DNA from: Portulaca oleracea
Taxonomy: Eukaryota > Streptophyta > Magnoliopsida > Caryophyllales > Portulacaceae
Length of the DNA stretch: 64,000 nt
Direction: 5' to 3'
Assembly (NCBI GenBank): GCA_029582165.1
Contig: CM055889.1
Location: 16,041,341 to 16,105,340 of the forward strand
The notes below the pieces were generated by a model. That model saw only the letters and a list, made by a program, of their open reading frames with translations. It did no database searches and was not told where the DNA came from. A program made the position numbers and the translations under genes. The stretch's first letter is position 1, and every line of letters starts with the position of its first letter. Positions 21,250 through 33,130 of the stretch are shown here, in pieces.

Positions 21250-22163
21250 TGGAACACTCAGAAAAGGCAGCACATTGCCTAACCGATAACCCTTTATCCT
21301 CTCACCCAGTTACCCATATCCAGTGTCATGTCCTCCACTAACCCTATATGCTTTAAATCGGCTCGATCACCTCTCTCATCTCCGAACTGTCGCATCTTCA
21401 CCCCTCCTATACGCACGACCAAACCACCTTAGTTTATTCTCTCGCAATTTATCTTCAATAAATACCGCTAACTTATCACGATACACTTCATTCCTAATCT
21501 TATCCAATTTGGTGAACCCGCAAATCCATCGGATCATCTACATCTCTGCTACCTTCAACCTTTGACAATGCGACTTCTTTGTAACCCAACACTCCAAAAC
21601 ATATAACGTAACTAGACTAATTATGATACACCTTACCCTTGAGCTTAAATGGGATCCTCTTATCAAACAACACTCTTGGAGTGACCTTCCACTTGAGCCT
21701 ACCCACCTTAATTTGATGCATTACATCCTCGCTTATATCTCCATCGCTCTGCACAATAGATCCCAAGTATCTAAATTTCTCCACCCCAGGAATACTCACT
21801 CCTCACATGGTAATAGCTTGACTATAGTCCTCCTAAATAACCCCACTAAAACCACACCTCATATACTCTGTCTTTGATCTACGTAGTCTAAAATCTTTAG
21901 ATTTCAAGGTATTACGCTAAAGCACTACTCTATCATTTAATTTACTCTCTCACATGATTCATCAATTAGAACTATATCATCCGCGAAGAGCATACCCTAC
22001 GACCACTCATCCTGAATGTCTTTAGTCAACTCATCCATAACCACAATAAAAAGAAACGGAGTGACAATCGACCCTTGATGAAGCCCAATATCCACATGAA
22101 ACTCTGTTATAGAACTTACCTTAGTCTTAACATAGGTTTTAACATTGTCATACATATCTTTAA
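21250..22163 (-). pseudogene. RTE-type LINE, 3' half of reverse transcriptase and C-terminus
   Basis: Read on the minus strand from 22163: KDMYDNVKTYVKTK, then IGLHQGS, the catalytic MLFADDIVLID (FADD at 21976-21987), EKFRYLGSIVQSDGDI (about 21799-21740) and the C-terminal RLDKIRNEVYRDK-like and LRWFGRAYRR segments near 21400-21500. Several stops and frameshifts make it a pseudogene. It continues, after the Helitron, at 26589-26870. Confidence 0.8.
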
Positions 22164-22171
22164 CTAGGGGT

Positions 22172-22194
22172 TTGGCGCGCGCGTTGCGCGCAGC
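22172..22194 (-). other. Helitron 3' terminal hairpin
   Basis: Six-base GCGCGC arms around a three-base loop, located about 10 bases from the CTAG end. In Helitrons this structure serves as the rolling-circle terminator. Confidence 0.8.
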
Positions 22195-23999
22195 GAAAAT
22201 AATTAGCTTACATGATATGATGAACTCAGACTATGGATAATACTACACTTCCTTTTTTTTAGGGGGCAGTACGTTTCTAAATGTAGTCTTTTTTCCCGCT
22301 ACTCTTGAATGATTGGGAGGGGATTGAAACTTGGAAACCTAATCATGTTGATTACTCTTATAAGGTCATCAATTGTCCTTGTCTTTATGAATTAGAAGTC
22401 CAAATTAAATGGGATCATTAAAATATTTTGAGCAGAACAATTAACTATGTTAAACTCAAGTGACAGTTGGAAGGTATGAGATCCACATACGCATGAGGGC
22501 TTTAAAAATTGCAAGACAAGGATGGAGTATAATTATTAATTAAGGACATAACACAAAATCAATATTGCCATGATTAAAATTAGCCAAAGAAATGTATCTA
22601 CAATCAAAACCTCCTGTGCATATTTTAGATTCGGAAAGTCGACAATAAAAAGCAATTGCAATGCAAAGAATGAAAACACAATAAGCAAAAACTCCCTAAA
22701 ATAGAGACAAATTTTATAATCTTAGAGTTCACAAGGCTTCGTATTGTCAATTAGCAACGCACAATAACAGACAAAAATGTAGATGTACGTGTACACCAAA
22801 TTTTTCTCATACACTTGATAGTGCCTTCATCCATATTGTTGCATACTCGGTCAAATAAGTAAGATAAAATTAAATCACCTCTATTTTACGAATTTAAAGA
22901 GAATGACCTTGATCTCATACATGTTCTATTAGCCTTGTGTTGGTTCTAGTTCATTAGCTATGATGTTCAGAGAAACCCATGTATGTGACGCTACAAATAC
23001 TCATAATAGACTTCTCTGATCTAGCCAATGAAACATTGTGCCACAAAGCGTATTAAAGCATGAAAATCAAACAATTAAAACAAACTACAACATTAAAGCA
23101 TTTCTTAAAATAAAACTTATATCTTTCCTTTATACCATTTTACACATGAAATCCACATTTGTCTTGAAGTTAAGAACTAAACATCCAAATCAAATAAAAT
23201 GATATTGAATGGTCCTAGCAAAATCAGCTTAGATTGAGAGAGGGAGGAAAAATGAGAGCATGTTGGTGTTGAGATTAACAAATAGTAACAATGACTCTTA
23301 CGTTGCAAGTGAAATAATTCAAATAGGGAGATACAGACTTGGAGAGATTGAAGGACGGGGAGGAGAAATCGATGGAGCAAGCTAGAATGAAGATCTATGA
23401 TTAGATTAAACTGTATCAATCACCGAAAAAAACAAGAGAACCTATAAAAAAAATCAAATTTAGAGTATATTACCTTGACAAGGAGTAGCCTTAGGCTTCA
23501 ATCTAACCTTTTGTTAATACCATTGATATTACACTTGAATTGCTCATCAAGCAAAGGGCAAATACTTGATCATTAACCTGAATCTTTTTACAAAATCCTT
23601 GGTGGAGGGAAAGCCTCTCAGCTTTCAGAAACGAGGTCCTGTTTATATGATTAACACCACAAATTAGAAGCTTACAATTGATATGTAGACGAAGCATAAG
23701 CTTGCTGGAAAGATTACCCGATTTTTATGGAAGACACCCAATAACAAAAGAGCAAAGATCGAGCCAAGATGCTAATAATAAAAGAGAGAAATTGTTACAA
23801 TTGTATGTAGGCCAAGTTCTTCACCCAAGGCAATTGCAACATGCTTTGTACTTGAAATAGTCTCTCCTATCTCATCAGAGCATCGACTTGTCCTGTATGA
23901 TATAGTTTTAGCATAAAAAAATCACACTGCCAAAAACCAATTAAAGTCAGGACTTGGAAATTATGATATAATTGATCACAAGCTAAACTCAGTACAAAA

Positions 24000-24174
24000 T
24001 TGTTTTTATGATCTGCTGTTGGTTTCTGATAATGGCTTCCTTATCTAAGCCTATATTGTTGGTCACATGATCAAGAAGCTTAATCTCTGGGTCAAGTAGG
24101 GCAGCTTTGTTCATTTTCAATCTCAAAACTGAGAGTATGTCATTTATGGGACCATCTATTCCATTATTCTGCAA
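24000..24174 (-). pseudogene. Exon-like fragment carried in the Helitron
   Basis: On the minus strand a good acceptor (TTAATTGCAG, ending at 24172) precedes about 55 open codons: GIDGPINDILSVLRLKM, then LLDPEIKLLDHVTNN. The composition is protein-like, unlike its AT-rich surroundings. I do not recognise the parent gene. Helitrons often carry such pieces, so capture is plausible but unproven. Confidence 0.3.
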
Positions 24175-25239
24175 TTAACATTAACTCCATTATTAATTAA
24201 AATGGTGTTTCACCTATGCAATGCATCACAATCCAATATAAATGATGATGGAATTACACATCACAGCTAAATTAAGTGACATGATCGACCCACAAAGCTT
24301 GTACATATTAATAGCAACAGAAGGGGGGAAAAACTTGTAACAGAAAGCAAAGGAAGGAGAAATGCATGCCTAAATTTTAATAAAAAAGAAAGATCAAATT
24401 AATAAGTAGTACAGATTTGCCTTCAAAGTCTATATAATCATTCTATCAAAAAAAATAAATGGATTAAATAGAGACAAAGAGAAAGAGATAGGTGGTAATT
24501 ATATTTGTATTTAGTATTTAATTGTATTTATTTAGTACTTATATACAATTGCTTCCCATCTCTTCTGGCTCAACTTAACTATAATAACCCTCGCTAAGTA
24601 ACTACATTTTCTGCCAGCTCAGCCTAATAACCCATAACAACTCCCCTATATCACCCAGTGAAAAAGATTGGGCAAAAATAGATCTAATTGGGCAAAATTA
24701 CATGTTGTGTTCTGGGTGCATTGGAGTGGTGAAAAGCTGCACATCACATTGGGGGGTTTGCTTCTGCTTCTTTGAAAGTGGTTCTTGGCTGTTTAGATGG
24801 GCATGGAAATATCAAGATCTTAGAAGTTGAAGTGGAAATTTGACCAAAATGCGGTGGGTGGAAGTTTCAATGTTTATGACACAGTCTGAAGAGGTGCAGT
24901 CATGGCTCTCTTACGCGTCATACAATCAAGAATGAGATAACTGACAGCATAAATCTAGATACAAGCTACTACAGTGTGGGGTTCAAAATATCAAATTCTT
25001 TCATTCATTAGCAACAAACAGGTGCAGGCAGAGATTGTGATGCAAAAGTTCATTGTTGTTCTCTGGTGGACTTGGCATGTTCAAATAAGTGTTTAGAAAT
25101 TCATGCAGGAAGCATTACACTAAGAAGCCAAAAAGGTATGATTGATCAATGGGTGGCTACTGTCAATTGGTGGGGCTATGTGGGTTGGATGCTGTCACAA
25201 GCTATATGATTGATAGTCTCTCTATGTGGCATTGTTGTT

Positions 25240-25324
25240 TTGTTGAGCTATTTGTATTGCCATGCTTGAAAGACTTTGTCTTTTTTCAATAAATGGGCTT
25301 CTGCCACTACTTATCAAAAAAAAA
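25240..25324 (+). repeat. Possible LINE-like 3' tail inside the Helitron
   Basis: TTTTTTCAATAAATGGGCTT followed by ACTTATCAAAAAAAAA resembles the tail region of plant L1 elements. No coding domain precedes it, so this is weak. Confidence 0.3.
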
Positions 25325-26588
25325 CCTTGCAGAAGACAAATTCAGACTTAAGAAATGGTGATGGGCCAGAGAAAATCCAAGATCCTGAAAAAAATGACAA
25401 ATTAAATACCCTGATTAAAGACACCAGAAAGCTGTGTGCATGTGCATCGAAGCTGGTGTTGATATATATTTGTCTCCCTCTTCGCTCCTTTTCCCCTAGC
25501 TATCTGAATCCCATGTTTGATAATATCTTTTATGGTGAGTCTGGTAGTTTTTTTTAGTATCACATAAGCATAAAAATTAAGATATGACAACGATGATATA
25601 ATATATTGTATTTTGATACACACACAGATACAAAACGTCAAATATCAATTTGATCAAAGAATCCTACTGTGTGATAATTAAATCTATCATAATAGACTGT
25701 TAAATCATGCACATCATTCAGTGGTCGTAGCTGTTATTATGGTCAAATGGTATGTAAAATGTATGAAGCTGCCAAAAATGAAATTAATCCAATTATTTCA
25801 CCAGAATGGCTTAAATGCAACACAAAACCAATCATCTAGCCTAATATTCAAACCAATATAGTCATGCATGTTGCGCTTGATTACTCCCAAACTCATGATA
25901 TCCACGGATAAATCAAAATGTAAGAGGTGAGCCTAACAGGGGAAAAAATGGATAAACATATCACCTATAAAAGTGGGATTAGTGTAGGAGGAAAGATCAG
26001 GATCAAAGGCAGACTCATCAATGGGAACAACCATATGATAAAACAAAATCACATGCAACAAAAATTCAATTTGATTAATCACAACTCACAAGAAAATAAA
26101 AATCCTGGCCAAAATTAAGACTCCCCAAATTGAAAATCAAGGAAATTCATATAATCAAAACTCAAAAATTAAATTGGAGGAAAATAAAATGTTACCTACT
26201 GAATTCCAAAACGTTGTGCTCTTCAAACAGCCATGAATGCCGCCTCATAGCACCAGTCATACCCTAAAATCACAGCACAGCCAAATCAATCCTTGTAACA
26301 ATATAAAGATCATCATATTACAAAACACAAGAGAAAATTGGATCTTTGAGATGTTGAACCAGTTGTCTTAGGTAATGAACAAAAATCAGAGACATGCAAA
26401 ATTGGTCTGGTGAGAGAGGAGATGGAAAATTTGATTGAGAATAACACCACCGTATTTTTCTTCTACGCTATGATAGACTTCCATGACCAAAATAATCTTG
26501 AATACTGTTCATTGGAACAGTAAATCATTTACTGTTCATTGGAACAGTAGAAATTTTTTGACAGATTTTGGCATTTAAGGTATACTGA

Positions 26589-26870
26589 TATGACTCAAAT
26601 GTAAGGATATTGAACCCCTTTTGCCTTAAGGCACTTACACAACATTTCCCTCAGTACTCTATTATAGACTTTCTCTAAATCAATCCATATAGAGGTCCTT
26701 CCTCCTTTCCCATAATGCTCTATAGGCTGCACAAAAGATGGATAATTTCTATGGTCGATCTCTCATACATGAAATCAAATTGATTATCCGATACCCCAAA
26801 AACATTCCTTAACTTCTTCTCTATCACCTGCTTCCAGATCTTCATAATGTGACTTGAATATCTTCTATAT
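26589..26870 (-). pseudogene. RTE-type LINE, 5' part of reverse transcriptase
   Basis: The minus strand encodes, with frame breaks, SHTMKIW-like, SDNQFDFM, EHYGKGGRTSIWIDLEKVYNRVLREM and KGVQYPYI, in the order seen at the start of RTE reverse transcriptases. It is 5'-truncated near 26870 (no endonuclease). The protein continues at 22163 after the Helitron. Confidence 0.75.
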
Positions 26871-28314
26871 CATCTATATTTAAAAGTTTTCTTTTATAAT
26901 TATCGCAACTTCTGATTTAATGATTTATAATACTAAATATGAATTAATTGACCCTAAGTCCGACAATATATAGTTTCGTGTTTAATATTTAATCCTAATT
27001 TCAAGGATTTCAATTTCAATTGTGACTTTGAATCTAAGATCAATCAGCAGCCATATATTTTTATGTAATCAACGATCATTGTCACGCAGGTGGCTGCTTC
27101 ACACATGTTGGCATGTAGCTGTTGAGATTTTATCTCATTACTTAATTATCCAATTAAACCATTCTAACTAACTTTGACAACTTCATCACTCTAAAGTCAC
27201 TTCCAAAAAAAGGTTAGAAAGCACTGTTACGAATAAAAACAAAACTAAATTATTAAAAATTAACTCACTTACTGTAGTATAGTACTGGGTGCTTGTTAGT
27301 TTCTTTTTAATTTTAATTAATGGTTTTCTTTCAATCTATCATAACTCTTAATTATTCTCTTTATCTTTATTTATTCTTTACTTTAGATAAGTGGAGAGAT
27401 ATATACTAACATAAGTATTAAAGTTAAGGAAAAAATATTAAATTATTTAAATTATGGTAAAATTTAGGTATAAGAAACATAGTATATAGATATGAAAATT
27501 AATTGGTAAAAAAAAATTATATTGTGAATGTACAGTAATAAATAACTAGGAATAAAAATCTTGATTAAATGAACAAATAAATAGGAATGATTTGAATGAA
27601 GAGTAATCACTTTTAACATCTAACCATTATTGTGTTAATTAACCATCAATCATATCTTCAATCAAATATTCATCATGATCAATATTTATTCACATTAATT
27701 TAATATTTATACATTAATTAATAAATGAATTTATAACATTCGTAATGCATTAAGCTCGAATCTTGTAACAATTTCTGTTTTTAGGAGGAATCTTGCGATA
27801 CTTCCAAAACAGTAAATAGAGGTGTTTAATAAAAGTAACCATGATAAGTGGTGAGCCTGGTGACATAATTAAAATGAATTTAATCAAACAAAAAGTCCAA
27901 TAATAATAAGAATAAAAAAAATGACATAAGATGAGCATCATGACCATGAAATGGAAGCCTTATCCAGAAAAAATTGTGTGAAAGTGTCCAAGTGGATTCC
28001 ACGTGTGCATAGTAAAGCTCAACACGTGTGAAGCATAAAAATATAAAACAATTTAATTTATGTGGGTTGTAGAAAGAATGAGGAATCCAAATCTTTTACG
28101 GGTGTAGGAGGAGTTTTCTGGAGAGAGAAAGCAAACAAAGAGAAAGTCGGCGGGAGTGATGTTGACGGGTATGTATAGTGTAATTCATTATGTGCACTCG
28201 AGGACATCCTTGAAATATTACTATATATTAAGTTGTTTACTTTTTACCATTATAATTGTTCACTTTCAATATTTAAAATATATGTCTTTGACAGTAAAAT
28301 TTTATTCTTTAGCA
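26871..28314. other. AT-rich intergenic, nothing recognised
   Basis: No transposon ends, coding domains or RNA genes. The stretch around 27980-28170 is less AT-rich and contains two ACACGTGT-type sequences (G-box-like CACGTG cores), which might be promoter debris, but no gene follows. Confidence 0.45.
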
Positions 28315-28603
28315 TTCCCTCCGTCCTAAATTATTTATCTTCTTTAATTTAGTAAATATTTTAAGGAAAATCAACAAATTAATATCAATTAACAATAAAA
28401 TATTATTAATACTCTTAGTTTTAACTTCAAAACTACTATTTATATTTTTCTCTTTCATATTTAAATGCTTTTAAAATTCAAATAAAGGGTATTTTAGAAA
28501 TTTCAAAAAAATAAAATTTTTCATTTTAGGAAAGTGGACATAATTTTGATTTTTGAGACATCCAAAAATGGAATAGTGGACAAATAATTCGGGACAGAGG
28601 GAG
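28315..28603. mobile_element. Stowaway-like MITE
   Basis: TTCCCTCCGTCCTAAATTAT at the left and ATAATTCGGGACAGAGGGAG at the right are inverse copies. The flanking TA is not preserved on both sides. Confidence 0.75.
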
Positions 28604-28888
28604 CAGTTTAGTTAGTTAGTTTTATAATGGTGAGCAAGAGTTTGACTTATATTAATTAAAAAAAAATAAACGGATTCTACTTAATAATATAATTAATTTG
28701 GTTATTGACAAAAATGAGATAGAGGGGTACAAAGAAAAAAATATGAATAAAATATTAGTGTGTTAAACTCATTTTTAAATTTGTCTCGCGAGATTGACGA
28801 TGAGAGTATCGTGAAACGAGTTTCATTCTCACCATTGAAATATCTTACATGACTTCATTCTATTCTTATCCCGTGTGATGTCAATATA

Positions 28889-29416
28889 CTCTCTCCGTCC
28901 CTTTTTAAGTGTCACAAACTAACTTTGCAAAACCAATGTACCTTAGTAATAGAGTGAAAAAATTAAGTATGGACAAATATGCCTCTCATGAAGAGAAAGA
29001 AAGGAATAAAGAATAATTTTAAAAAATAAATTAAAAATTATTTTCATTAATTAAAGGCAATATGAGTATTTTATCTATTAAGGCCCTGTTCTTTTATGCG
29101 GTATTTTGCAATATAGCGCGGTATGGTGTGATGAAATTGTGGCGGGTTGTGGTGTAATTGTGGCAAGTTATTAGTATGTTGTGGTGAGTTTTTTGTATAT
29201 ATATATAATATTGTATTGGTAATTGTAAAAAATAATTTGTGGTGGGTTGTGGTGAATTGTGGTGGAACGGTATTATGTGGCGGGTTGTGGTAAACTGCGG
29301 TAGGTTGTGGCACCGCAGTTTGCCAACCACAAAAAAGAACATGGCCTAAAAATATAAAATTGACAAATAAAAAAAAGAATAATGTAATTACGAAAATTGA
29401 CACCGGAGGGACGGAG
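28889..29416. mobile_element. Stowaway MITE, TSD TA, split by a Tourist MITE
   Basis: CTCTCTCCGTCCCTTTTTAA at 28889 and GACACCGGAGGGACGGAG ending at 29416, with TA at 28887-28888 and 29417-29418. Without the nested element (29082-29346 plus one TAA) it is about 260 bp, the usual length. Confidence 0.88.
29082..29346. mobile_element. Tourist-like MITE nested in Stowaway, TSD TAA
   Basis: GGCCCTGTTCTTTTATGCGG at the left and AAAAAGAACATGGCC at the right, with TAA on both sides (29079-29081 and 29347-29349). The interior repeats GTGGCGGGTTGTGG. It belongs to the same family as 11439-12227. ORFs running through it are not genes. Confidence 0.9.
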
Positions 29417-29418
29417 TA

Positions 29419-31229
29419 TGTTACTAGATTAGGCGTCGACCTCCTACAGGCTGTTACATGCCGACATTGAATTTGGGTTAATAAGCAAAGTTCAAGGGAT
29501 GTGATGTGGCCCAAGTCAACGTTACACTTTCTACCGCCAATGCCCGGTCCCGGTTATTGGCCTCTTTTTCGGCGGCTTTACTAACTCTCCTTCCTTGACT
29601 TCCACACTTCACCTTTCTTTATATGGATAATTCCCTTTCTTTTCCCTTTTTTTTAAAAAAATTTTGTTTTACCAAATTCTGGCATCTGAAGGAATTGTTC
29701 TTTAATCCATCTAAAAAGTGTAGTTTAACCTGTGCTAAATACTCCCACGTGTTACTAAAATATAATGTGAGGATTAAATGTGTGTAGTATTCATCAACAT
29801 AGTTTAAAAATACAAACACTTTTTTTTTTGAGAAAAACAAACAATTATTCCTACAAATGCTGGTTTTTACAAAATTACAGTACACGAAAAATTTATATTT
29901 TATATGGTAATTTTTTAATTTGAACATTAATAAAGTCGGGTAATTATACTAATTTTAGATCTAAGATTTTTACTTTTTAAAAATGGATCAGTATTAAATG
30001 CATATTAAACGTTATAATTGTCAAAGTTGAAAATAATTCTTATTATGTATTTTCTCTTTTAAATGCTCAATTTGTATGTATGTGTTCTATATGCTTATCA
30101 TACGTGTTTCAACAAACTAACATTATTTAAAACGAGTATCCATTAAAGGTCAAATTTTATAAGTTTTGGCCATTAAGGTATCGAACTATATGTTAATTTA
30201 TGTATGAGATTATCATCTTTAGATTTGTGACATAAAATGTTTTTGCTAAAATAATAATACAAGTCTTATTGAGATAAGATATGAAAAAATAATCATGGTT
30301 AAAGTATTGCATATATTGAAGATCAAAGTTAAATGTGACATTTTCTGTGACAAAAGAAGTATTTTACAGTTAAATATAGATGTGTATAGGAGGAGAAAGT
30401 ATTTTACATTAAAGTACAGTTAAGGTAAATGTGTAATTGTTTTTCAATAATTCAAAACCTTAAACAAATTGAAGAGTTCACATAAAAAAATGTATAATCT
30501 TACAAGTACAACAACTAGATAACAATAAAAAAAAAGGTAAAAGACAAACAAAAACAAAATGGCCATAAAGACAATACAAAGCTAAAACCAATACGAAGCC
30601 ACTATCAAAATATCAATTGTTAACCACCAAAGCCACTAAACTTCAATACACTTTGAGGTAACTATGCAACGATCAAGTCAGAAGTATATGCTTTGGATAT
30701 GTGTAAGTGAATAACTATATTATTAAAAGTGAATAACCTAATATAAATGAGTAAACAATAGCTATATTTAAAGAACACACTTCATAATCATGTAATAAAT
30801 TGCACTATATAACCATGACATTATGTAGTTTAGAAATACATTGATAACTTTTATTACTATATTGCTATTATTTGAATATGATGTAGTCATATAGTTATAA
30901 TAAATAGTAATTTAATTATAAATCTTTGTATTTATATATATGAGAGATACATTAATTGCTTCAAATTATATATTTTAAATTAATTAGTAATATTTTGTTA
31001 AACTCTGTATTTCATCCATAACTAATCAGCTCATTACTACCTTTTTTACGAGAATTTTCGGGAGGTAATAGTTTATTTTAATTTTTTCAATAGTAAGATT
31101 TTATTAATTTGTGATAGGTGACAAAAGCTCATGGCTTCATGAGACATATGTATGCATTTGTTTGTTTAATTTTTATATGGTACATTTTGGAGTATTATAT
31201 TTAGGTTTTTATGGTGTTAAAAGAATTCT
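29419..31229. other. AT-rich intergenic, nothing recognised
   Basis: About 1.8 kb with no supported feature. A less AT-rich patch at 29440-29600 contains no ORF of interest. Confidence 0.5.
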
Positions 31230-32030
31230 AGAGGCCAGGGGGGTGAATAGGGTTGATGGAATTTTCTGCACTTTAAATTCACAAAGGATGTTAACACAAT
31301 AGAAATAGATAAACAATACTCCTTTATTGATTTAAACTTTAAGCACACAAGAAGATGAGGGGATCAGAAAGCTCAGCAGAAATGGAACTGTGAGGTCCTC
31401 ACAACTGCTTACAAATGCGAGAACTTCAAATCAGTTCCTGTAGGCTAACCTGATCACTAAAGAGTTAGGTGATGCTACAACTCACTAAACATTGAGTCAC
31501 TCTTTCTTTAGCTACACTCTTTTGATGTCCTCATCAGAAATACACTTCTAGTTACAATATCTCGCCACTAATCACACTAGCGGTTACACTCAGAATTTTT
31601 CTACCAAAAATTTCTACTCTTCGATTTCGCTTCCTTGGAATCGTTATCTTCATAGAGAGGACAGTCATGATTATTTATAGGCAACATTTCCAGCTTCAAC
31701 GGATTTATCTTGAGCTTTCCTTACTTGTTGATTCTTGTTGTTTCTTCCTTGATTTTCAAACTCCATATTTTGGAAGTTGCGACCTAGCTTTTTACATTCA
31801 GCATCTACAAAGGCAAGTATATCAATCAATATGTGATATCGCAGAGAATAGGCAGATATGTGAACATGATATATGATTCAGATACTTCCCTGATTTATCC
31901 TTCAATTTTGTTCTTTCTATCAAAAGTTGTTGTAGGGGCTACTCTGTATCTTGAGGTCCTCAATGTGAGTGTCTTGGAGGGCATCAGAGGCTGTATTTGT
32001 TTCTACAGGTGTTAAATTTTACTAAAAAAC
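31230..32030 (+). repeat. Possible degenerate LTR fragment
   Basis: The motif TTCTAGAGG...GGGGGGTGAATAGGG and the mixed-composition stretch that follows resemble LTR sequence of plant Copia elements. No matching second LTR, primer site or TSD is present. Confidence 0.25.
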
Positions 32031-32079
32031 ATCACCAATATTTATTATAAAATTTCATAAATTTATTGATATTACTAAA

Positions 32080-32106
32080 ATATATATATATATATATATA
32101 TATATT
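32080..32106. repeat. (TA)n microsatellite
   Basis: About 13 TA units in an AT-rich context. Confidence 0.9.
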
Positions 32107-33130
32107 TAAATTTAATCAATTTTTATAAAAATTCGTTAAAAATTTGACTTATTCAAATATATAGTGAAAAAAAATAAGTCCTCCATAATTTGCATTAATA
32201 TGTTAGCTAGACTATGACCTTCATTGATTTCTTTTTTAGCGATGGCTCATTGAATTTATTTCTGATAGGTAATATTAATGGCGAGGTCAATAATGAATTT
32301 GTGGAAAGTATGTTTGGTATGATAGGTGATAAGAAAGAATGTGAATTAACGTTCCTAATTTAGGTTGGTGGGTATGATTTTATATTAAGTAAGTGAATGT
32401 TTTCTCAATTAATATAATATGTGCATGAAAGAGGTAGTAGTCAAATGATAATTATTCTCACCTTTCAATTATTCCATCAAAGTTTAAGTTTTGATGGAAG
32501 CAAAAAATTTTCAATAGGTGAAAATTATATTATAGGGTTGATGAACCATGTTCATCAAAGCCAATTTGATACGTTCCTTTTGCCCCTTAACCGGTAAAGT
32601 ATAAAAATGACAATTTATTTTTGTGAGTACTCATTTTAATACTATGTAGGTATGTAATTAGAATCGGTCCTTCTAAATTGCACAATTTAGGGATAAGATT
32701 ACTATATTCGAGCTCTCCATATCTCGCTTCGACGAGATTTCAGAATATTAATTTTGATTTTGATTTTATATAAATATTGTGATATATTAAATTGATCATT
32801 AAGTTTTCTTTAAAAAAATCTAGTAGTTGATACTAGAGGTGAGTGTTGGTAATTCCAGTTAAACTTTTTTGAATTTGAGTAAATAATTTGTTATTTTTTG
32901 TTAAAGATCGGGTGTAAGTGGATGCAAGTTCTTAGGATTTGTTATTTTTTGTGTGCAAGACTGAATAGAGTAAATAATTTGGATAAGTGCTTCTATAAAA
33001 AAAAGAATTAGATAAATATAATAAAGTTGAGTAAATTTAAATAAATACACAAAGATAAATATGGTAAATTTAGATAAAATTGAAAAAATTGAAAAAAATA
33101 ATAAAATTTAAATTAATATGATACAAAAAG
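32107..33130. other. AT-rich intergenic with one SINE-like stretch
   Basis: 32660-32745 (CTTCTAAATTGCACAATTTA...) resembles 5803-5905, possibly the same decayed SINE. Nothing else was recognised. Confidence 0.35.

Larger units (their letters stand above)
22164..26588 (-). mobile_element. Helitron, about 4.4 kb, non-autonomous
   Basis: The minus-strand 3' end is CCCCTAG (22164-22170), preceded by a strong GC hairpin (GCGCGC-aac-GCGCGC, 22177-22191), then T of the target: the standard Helitron 3' terminus. At the other end, minus-strand TCAGTATACC begins at 26588, two bases from the target A. Removing the unit joins the RTE LINE codons ...GTC A^TT AAA GAT ATG..., giving the expected VIKDMY motif. 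This gives independent proof of the insertion between A and T. No Rep/helicase coding is visible. Exon-like fragments occur inside (for example 24000-24174). Confidence 0.8.

Noticed and set aside
23503..23697. 64-codon minus-strand ORF in the Helitron
   Set aside because: Protein-like in places, but I could find neither splice signals nor a family; not listed as a gene.
28140..28180. Possible start of a host gene (ATGTTGACGGGTATGT)
   Set aside because: Only about four codons before a donor-like sequence, with no downstream exon; not supportable.
29071..29514. 147-codon minus-strand ORF
   Set aside because: It runs through a Stowaway and a nested Tourist MITE; codons derive from GTGGCGGGTTGTGG repeats.
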